Source of the DNA: Eonycteris spelaea
Lineage: Eukaryota; Chordata; Mammalia; Chiroptera; Pteropodidae
DNA: 64,000 bases
NCBI GenBank assembly: GCA_003508835.1
Contig: PUFA01000003.1
Coordinates: forward strand, 24,805,001-24,869,000
Direction: 5' to 3'
Shown piece by piece: positions 58,170 through 64,000 of this stretch; the first letter of the stretch is position 1, and each line of letters starts with the position of its first letter. The notes under the pieces are model-generated. The model was not told the DNA's origin. It saw only the letters and a list, made by a program, of their open reading frames with translations, and searched no databases. Position numbers and translations under genes: made by a program.

Positions 58170-58693
58170 GTCTTGTTTCTGCTTTCGTGGGGATGCCGCT
58201 GGTGTTTCCCATTAAGATTTCAATGAATGCTTTATAAGAAATGGATATTAAATTATGTTAAATGCCTTGTCTGCATATTAGAAAATCATGATTTTCTCTC
58301 CTGGATTCCTGGATTTTTGTTTACTAGTAAATTTTTTTAAGTGTTTACAGGAATATTCCTAACTAGAAATGGTCAGTAGCTTTCTTTTTTGGTGCAAACT
58401 CTGTCATATTCTAAGATCAAGCCATACATACTTCAAAAAGAAAAGTAAAAGTTTTATCTCTTTTTCTGTGGTCGTAAGTAGTTGCAGTAACACTAGGCTA
58501 CCTGAAGCTTTAAGATCTGGTAGAATTCCTCTGTAAGGTCATCTTGGCATTTATGAAAGAGCTCTTTTATGATTTCCTTTAATGCCTCTATGGTGATTGG
58601 TCTATTTAAGTGTTCTGCTTCTAGAAGAGTTGATTTAGATAAAGTGCATTTTTCTAGAAAAGCATCCATTTCATCTACTAAAAACAAGGACAA
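58170..58693 (-). mobile_element. L1 ORF2 fragment, antisense to + strand
   Basis: The minus strand at 58693-58493 still reads open for about 66 residues and contains EHLNRPITIEALKEIIKEL followed by LTEEFYQILK. This matches the linker just before the reverse transcriptase domain of L1 ORF2p (family pattern LNRPIT...EFYQ). The glycine-rich PGPDG stretch expected between the two is degraded. It is a pseudogene piece, not a host gene. The upper part of the segment (58170-58490) is less certain. Confidence 0.7.
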
Positions 58694-59427
58694 TTTTTAA
58701 AGTTTGCCAAGTATTATAGATTATCAGTTCTGCATGTTCACCTTTCTATCACAAAAAGCATTATATTTTTTATCTAGAGAACTAATGCATGTATATATAG
58801 TTCTGAAAACTAAAAAACTCTTATATGTCAAATAATTATCAACATAGTAATAATTCATTAAATAGACTAATTATCATGTAGTAGCCTAAATGTTTTCAAA
58901 GCAAAAATATTATTTTGTATTACATTAAATATATTAGCCAGGATAACATATTCAAAAATGGGGGGAGGGAAAAAGGAGCACCATAGAGCAAAGTTCTATC
59001 ATTGGAGACTCTTGCTGAATTTCATGAACATTTGCCTATGTCTTTCATCCTACAGAGGTGCACCTTCAATACCATATCTTGGATTAAGATACCAAACATA
59101 AAGACAACATTGTAGTCATACTTCTAATATCTTAATAATGAAAATTAAGTAAGTGAATTATTTAAAAAGTTTTTAGATTTATTTATTGTGCATGGGGCAG
59201 ACAAAACAAGTATCATATCCAAACAGGTGCATTAAAGTGCTTTGTATACCTGGAACGAATTGGCGTTACTTTGTAGATTTCACATATTCTCACAATATAT
59301 AATGGGAGATAAATATCATTACCCATGTGTGCAACAACTTGCCAATAACAAGGAAAAAATCATGAGAAAACAATCGGACAAATCCAGATTGTGGGAGTGC
59401 CTCTCAGACAGATGGTTTAGACCTGTG

Positions 59428-59580
59428 CTGTACAAGAAAGCCATCAGCCACATGTGGCAATTTAAATTAATTAAAAGTAAATAAAATTAAAAATTCAGTT
59501 TGTCCGTCGCACTAGTTATATAACAAATGCTGAATGGCCACTTTGCCTAGTGGGTACTATATTTGATTGGTGCTGGTTAA
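59428..59580. mobile_element. hAT-Charlie non-autonomous relic
   Basis: Contains CTGTGCTGTACAAGAAAGCC, AGCCACATGTGGCAATTTAA, a TAAATAAAATTAAAAATTCAG stretch and CGCACTAGTT, with the far end GGTACTATATTTGATTGGTG. These are landmarks of the MER-type Charlie elements whose ends read CAGTGCTGTCCAATA. It is short and decayed. Confidence 0.65.
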
Positions 59581-60779
59581 ATCTTTCAAAAAAAGCAATC
59601 ATGAAATTTAAAAAAAAGGCAGAAGAGAAGTTTCTAAACTAAAGAACACTAAAAGAGAATTGACAACTTAAATGCAATATATAATCCTTGATTTGATCCT
59701 AGATGAGGGAAAAACTGCTCTAAAGTATACTTTGGAGATAATTAAGGAAATGTGAATGCAGCCTGTACACTGGAGATACTGTATGAATGTTAAATTCATT
59801 AGGAGTGATAATGGTATTATGCCTATGTAGGAGGATGTTCTGTCTTAGGAGCTACATGCTGAAATATTTAGAAATGAACCCTCATGATGTCTGTAACTTA
59901 CTTTTAAATACTTCTGCAAAAGTTTAAAGTAGACAGGTATCAAGATAAAGCAAAAAATAGCAAAATATTCACAACTGATGAACAGAGGTGAAGAATATGT
60001 GTTTGTATTACTACTCTGTTTTATTTTTTATAATGTTTTACCTTTTTTTTGTAGAGAGAGAAAAAATCCAACACAAGACACATGGGAAGTTATAAAAACC
60101 TTTCATGCTTCAAGATTTTGGTTAAAGAAAGATCTACTTACTACATCGGTTGGGGTCATTTAAAGTCTGATTTGATTGTGATCATTGATGACAAATTTGT
60201 AGACAAAAACTCAGTTCTGAGGTAGAACACTAGAATATACTAACAAGCCTCAAGATGCAAAACAAACAGAAATTCAATTCCAGACTGTCTTGCATGCCAA
60301 CTTCTGGAGAAGACCTGATTTAGATGGCATGAGGGGAGCTATTTGAAGCTATACTATGTACTTTGGCAAATATGGGAGAAATTTCCCCCACTTCAATAAA
60401 CATTTTCAAAAATGAAGTCATTATATGCAGAAAAATATTCTTCTGAAAAAGGATCTATTATGATTCTTAATCTTTTGAGTATTGTACATACACCTTTTGC
60501 AACATCTCAAACCTCCCTAAAAAAAATATTTATCTTACTCTGGCTCCAGTCACATCAGGAGTTTCAAAGCAATAGCATGTATAAAATCAATAACTGCATA
60601 TAACCTCTTAATATTAAAACACAATGACTGAAAACTGTTATGCAAGAAACTCAAAATTTTATTTTAAAACCGTCAATATATTTTTGTAATGCTTATATTT
60701 AAATCTACTTGAGACACAGGTAGTCATTCAGTGACTCTTATTCCCATTAAGTGTCTACTTGTGTTGTGAGAGCAATGAC

Positions 60780-61120
60780 ATTTCCTGGGGACATAGTTTT
60801 TAAATATTTAATGATCCTGTTAAGACCTAAATAGCTCAAAACTTTTTAATTTCTTAACACTGATGAAAAAAAAAAGGAAATGTTTTTTTTAATAGCTTTT
60901 TTTTCAAACATTTTTTTAGTATTTTTTTATAATTATTTCGCATTTTAAAAAACACTTAATTTATTTTTAAAACTTTATTTTTCCTGCTTATTTCCCAACC
61001 TGAGGCCAAAATACCGATGTGTAAAGACGTGTCCCTGTGGCTAAGCAGCGAGCCTGTCGTGCACATAAGATGTTTTCATGAAAACAACCCTCAGTAATAA
61101 AGGGGGGAAAATACAAAGAT
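60780..61120. other. Unassigned intronic stretch with T/A runs
   Basis: A-run and T-run rich at 60865-60960, then a more complex patch at about 60990-61100 (CCTGTGGCTAAGCAGCGAGC). I looked for snoRNA C/D boxes and snRNA-like motifs and could not support one. No repeat family recognised. Confidence 0.25.
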
Positions 61121-62047
61121 GTGAAAACAACACTTTATGAGCCAAATGATTTCTAATATTTTCTAAAAGGTGTCATAGGTCCTGACTTATACAACATGTT
61201 CATACTTTCTAACTAGATGTTTAATTTTAAATTATTATGTAAGTTCTATTTTAAATTAATGTTAACTGTACTTTCCTAACTAAAAGTAATGCCAGGACCA
61301 TACGTTAAAGACACTTTTTGAAAACACAAACCCTCCCACTCCTACATGCACAGAGACTCTCCCATATTACTTGACTATACATTCTCCTTACTCGGCATGA
61401 ACTTAAGGGACTTACAGAAAGGACTTGTAGCCTCATGACCAAGATCAGCTGTAATGTATTTGATACATGTGCTTTCATATATTAACTTTAATTTTAATTT
61501 TTTTAAAATCATTTTTCAAGCTGCCAATACAAACACTTTATAACAAGAAAAGTTAAGAAGTATCTATTTTGTTATGCCGGATTTACCAATTTGCATAAAC
61601 AAATCAGCTACCATGAAATGCTACTTCTGAATTTTATTTTTTTCCCGAATAACTTTCAAATATAAAAACTAATGCAATATAACTATTCCTATTAGTTTTA
61701 AAAAAAACTTTTAAGTTCTTAAGTCTTAAGTTCTTATTTGGAGTAACTTACTCTTAAAACTCAGGAAGACACATCCAATTCTGAAGCTACGTTTGGTTCT
61801 AACAGAATAACTGCACATTTCTTTACTTTTGGGAGCAATATATATTTTAAAAAGTCTTAAAATGGCTATTAAAGTAGTTCAGAAAGCAGATTTTTAAGAA
61901 AGCAACAAAAAATATTAGCAGGAGAAATTCAGGAAAATAGTTTAGGATAGGGGTTTAAGGTTATAATACACACATACATACACACACACACAAATAGTCA
62001 ACCAGTGAATTTACTTTTAAAGTCATTTGAAAGTACCCTAAACTAGT

Positions 62048-62306
62048 AAAAGATAAAACATGTTGGGGGCTTGGAAAATGGGGTGAAGTTGATTAAAGAA
62101 ATATAAATCAGTAGTTAATAGTTGGGCACGGGAGCGTGGCATAGGGAATGCAGTTAGCATTAATATGATGGCTAAGTGGAGGGGTACGGAAGGGAAGGAG
62201 CAATTGGGGGAATCATTTTATGAACAATATAGATGTCTAACCAATGTACTGGACACTTGAAACTAATTTAAATAAATAAATTTATTTTTTAAAAAAGATA
62301 AAACAT
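62048..62306 (+). mobile_element. 5'-truncated L1 insertion with perfect 14-base TSDs
   Basis: A 231-base L1 3' UTR piece (62062-62292) ends in an A/T-rich tail after TTGAAACTAATTTAAATAAA. It is flanked on both sides by AAAAGATAAAACAT (62048-62061 and 62293-62306). The sequence GTCTAACCAATGTACTGGAC is typical of laurasiatherian/bat L1 3' ends. Perfect duplications imply a fairly recent insertion. It lies antisense to TXNL1, 80 bases downstream of the exon 3 donor. Confidence 0.85.
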
Positions 62307-62385
62307 AAAAACACAGTTAATTTCACTTTAACCAAATAATGGCAAACGGAAGATATATCATGATTTCACTTTTAAGTCTACATAC

Positions 62386-62559
62386 ATAGCCTTTTGGAAT
62401 ATCTGTGTCCTCATTGCTTCCAGGGTCATTCTCTAAGTGCTGCTTGATTTTTTCTTCTAATCCCACAGCATCTGCTCCTTGATATTGATCAATTCTCACT
62501 TTGTTTCGAAAAAACAAAAATGTAGGTGTTGCAGATATATTGTTGGTGGCAGCTGTTCC
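62386..62559 (-). CDS. TXNL1: TXNL1 exon 3 (end of thioredoxin domain, linker)
   Basis: This 174-base exon has 58 codons in frame 0 and corresponds to about residues 66-123 of thioredoxin-like protein 1. It opens with GTAATNNISATPTFLFF, which carries the cis-proline region (ATPT) that packs against the active site in thioredoxins, and closes with the acidic linker ending DTDIPKGY. TXNL1 is a cytosolic thioredoxin that docks on the 26S proteasome through its C-terminal PITH domain. The acceptor reads TTCTAG/GGA and the donor TAT/GTATGT on the minus strand. The acceptor's pyrimidine tract is weak. The translation matches the human protein as I remember it, without a break. The CGPC redox motif belongs to the preceding exon, which lies beyond 64000. 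As a multiple of three this exon could be skipped in frame. Confidence 0.97.
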
Positions 62560-64000
62560 CTAGAATTAGCAAGTTAGACAGTGTTATAAATTAAAACTAA
62601 TCTTAAACCTCTCTGAATATCCATTCTACATCTCAATGGAAGTTAAATATCACAAGTATGAACTAAAACATATAATTTATTCCTAATTATTATTTAAGAA
62701 AAAGCAGGCCTACTCCCTAAACTACATTACCCACTGGGGCATAACCATATTATATGAGCTTTACATACACAATGAAAAATAGTCGTGTATTTTTATGTTT
62801 TAGTGTTAAGTACTTCATTCAGTAGAAAATTAGCTTCCAATACAGAAACTGCGCTTTACAACACAGCTCTCTCAAAAGTACATTCTGTTTCCCAAATGGG
62901 TACTAAAATGTGAACACAAACCAGTGGTGATGGGAAAAAGTGCACATCTGAGAAACAGCTGCCCATGTGCCCATGAAAAGGAAGTACTGCCCTTGAAACT
63001 GCAATCCTCACCCAATCCAACTCTTACAGAAACGACTTCTGATCTCCCCTCAAACACTCTGCAACAGCTATCTTCTTAAATTCTGTTCCACTCCACAATA
63101 TTATAAGACTAACCACTGAAAAAAAATTAGCTAATAACCACTAATTCATGGTTTAAACTTTTCATGAAAAATATAAAGGAAATAGTAAAACAAACATGTC
63201 ACCTTACATATTCAAATACTATGAAGAGGTACCCAGGTACTGTTTAAAGGAAAAAAAGCAAATTTACATAAAGATGTCTTCTCTACGTCTCATTAAAAAA
63301 AAAAAAAAAAGAACTTTTAGAATAGTGCTGTGAGCTATATATGTAATTCAAAATTTTCTAGTATCCATGATACAAAAGTAAAAAGAAACAAGTGAAATAC
63401 ATAGCTACGGCTACTATATAGGACAGAGCAGTCCAGAATACAGCACTTACACATCAGAGATAGTAAATACTTAAAATAAAGGCCAGCATTGCAATCCAGT
63501 AGCATGTGGCATAAATACTGAACAATAATGTATAACGTAGGATTTATACCAAACAAATCCCCAAATCACTAACTACAAACTATATAACATTCTAAATTTT
63601 TTTCATACTCAGATATGTAACAAAGACAAAGCCCTCACCCCTCCCCCCCAAAAAAGAAAAAAGTAGCTACGACACTGTTTTTTAGTCTGAGCTAAAGACA
63701 ATATTTTTCATGTTGGAAGGAGCCTTCCAAATATTTTTTCCAACAAAACTCTCCCAAGGGTCTACATATGAAAATACAGAACTGTCAGGTAGCCATTCCA
63801 ACTAAGTATCAGAGCAATCTACGTACAACATTATGGCTCAATCAAAAGTAACCAACATTTTAAAGTTTCTGTTGAGTATGTAGCTTTGGAGCTAAGATTA
63901 CAAAACAATCAATTAAAATCAAACTATAACCAAGAATTCTCTCCCATGGCTTTCTATCAGCCAATGCCTCTGTCGTAGAAGATAGAATTCTAGATTTGCA
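62560..64000 (-). other. TXNL1: TXNL1 intron 2, partial
   Basis: The sequence upstream of exon 3 in the gene's direction has no exon encoding the expected CGPC segment, so exon 2 is beyond the window. It contains an A-run at 63293-63310 and a hAT-like relic at about 63318-63435. Otherwise it is unique AT-rich sequence. Confidence 0.8.
63318..63435. mobile_element. hAT-Charlie (MER1/MER3-like) relic
   Basis: It reads AATAGTGCTGTGAGCTATAT, then TGTAATTCAAAATTTTCTAG, AAAAGTAAAAAGAAACAAGT, and ends CTACTATATAGGACAGAGCA. The order and wording match the non-autonomous Charlie family with CAGTGCTGTCC ends. The middle is deleted. Confidence 0.6.

Larger units (their letters stand above)
57204..62385 (-). 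other. TXNL1: TXNL1 intron 3
   Basis: A 5182-base intron with GTATGT donor and TTTTTTTCAG acceptor. It holds L1-type 3' UTR sequence (about 57610-58020), an antisense L1 ORF2 fragment (about 58170-58690), a hAT-Charlie relic (59428-59580) and a young L1 3' end with perfect target duplications (62048-62306). The stretches 58700-59420 and 59600-61990 show nothing I can identify. Confidence 0.85.

Noticed and set aside
60860..61010. C/D box snoRNA in intron 3
   Set aside because: A TGATGAA-like word and a CTGA lie about 140 bases apart with no terminal stem or C'/D' boxes.
62560..64000. TXNL1 exon 2 with the CGPC motif
   Set aside because: Searched the minus strand for the expected CGPC-coding segment and acceptor/donor pair and found none; it must lie beyond the window.
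1..64000. CRISPR array, operons, tRNA or rRNA genes, riboswitches
   Set aside because: Composition, introns and repeats are those of a mammalian nucleus. No regularly spaced direct repeats of CRISPR type and no tRNA cloverleaf were seen; GTTCAAA-like words fall inside MIR copies.

Overview
The window is nuclear DNA of a placental mammal. It is AT-rich and intron-bearing, and carries many decayed MIR, L2, L3/CR1, L1, Tigger, hAT-Charlie and LTR-type relics plus microsatellites. I saw no primate Alu, rodent B1/B2, carnivore SINEC, ruminant Bov-tA/BovB or equine ERE copy. The young L1 3' ends (about 21.6-21.8 kb, 40.2-40.5 kb and 62.1-62.3 kb) look like those of laurasiatherian, particularly bat, L1s. 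That placement is inference from memory and is weak.

The only protein gene I can support is TXNL1 (thioredoxin-like 1, TRP32) on the minus strand. Six coding exons with consensus splice sites and matching phases lie at 62559-62386, 57203-57081, 55451-55382, 53564-53392, 51627-51523 and 45680-45651. They encode about residues 66-289 of the 289-residue protein, i.e. the second half of the thioredoxin fold and the whole PITH domain. By count they are exons 3-8. The start codon, the CGPC redox motif and the promoter lie beyond the right edge. AATAAA signals 106 and 176 bases after the stop give a short 3' UTR, and further signals near 43.37 kb allow a long one.

Region by region: 1-31 kb is intergenic sequence rich in very old repeats, with a few unique CpG- and homeobox/E-box-motif-bearing stretches (22.48-22.83 kb, 24.66-24.90 kb) that could be enhancers. 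From 31.5 to 36 kb lies a LINE-1 pile-up headed by a GC-rich degenerate tandem array. From 36.8 to 41.0 kb a Tigger-family DNA transposon is split by a 3.5 kb L1 that keeps its 5' UTR and an ORF1 remnant but has lost most of ORF2. From 41 to 45.6 kb is mostly unique sequence next to, or part of, the TXNL1 3' UTR. From 45.65 to 64 kb is the TXNL1 gene body.

From memory of the human map (18q21.31), the left part corresponds to the gene-poor interval between TCF4 and TXNL1, and WDR7 would lie off the right side. I found no convincing undescribed gene system. The most notable structures are the nested Tigger/L1 locus, two L1 3'-end insertions with perfect 14-base target-site duplications (one 80 bases inside a TXNL1 intron), and the GC-rich tandem array. 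Repeat family names come from memory of consensus sequences and were not searched.
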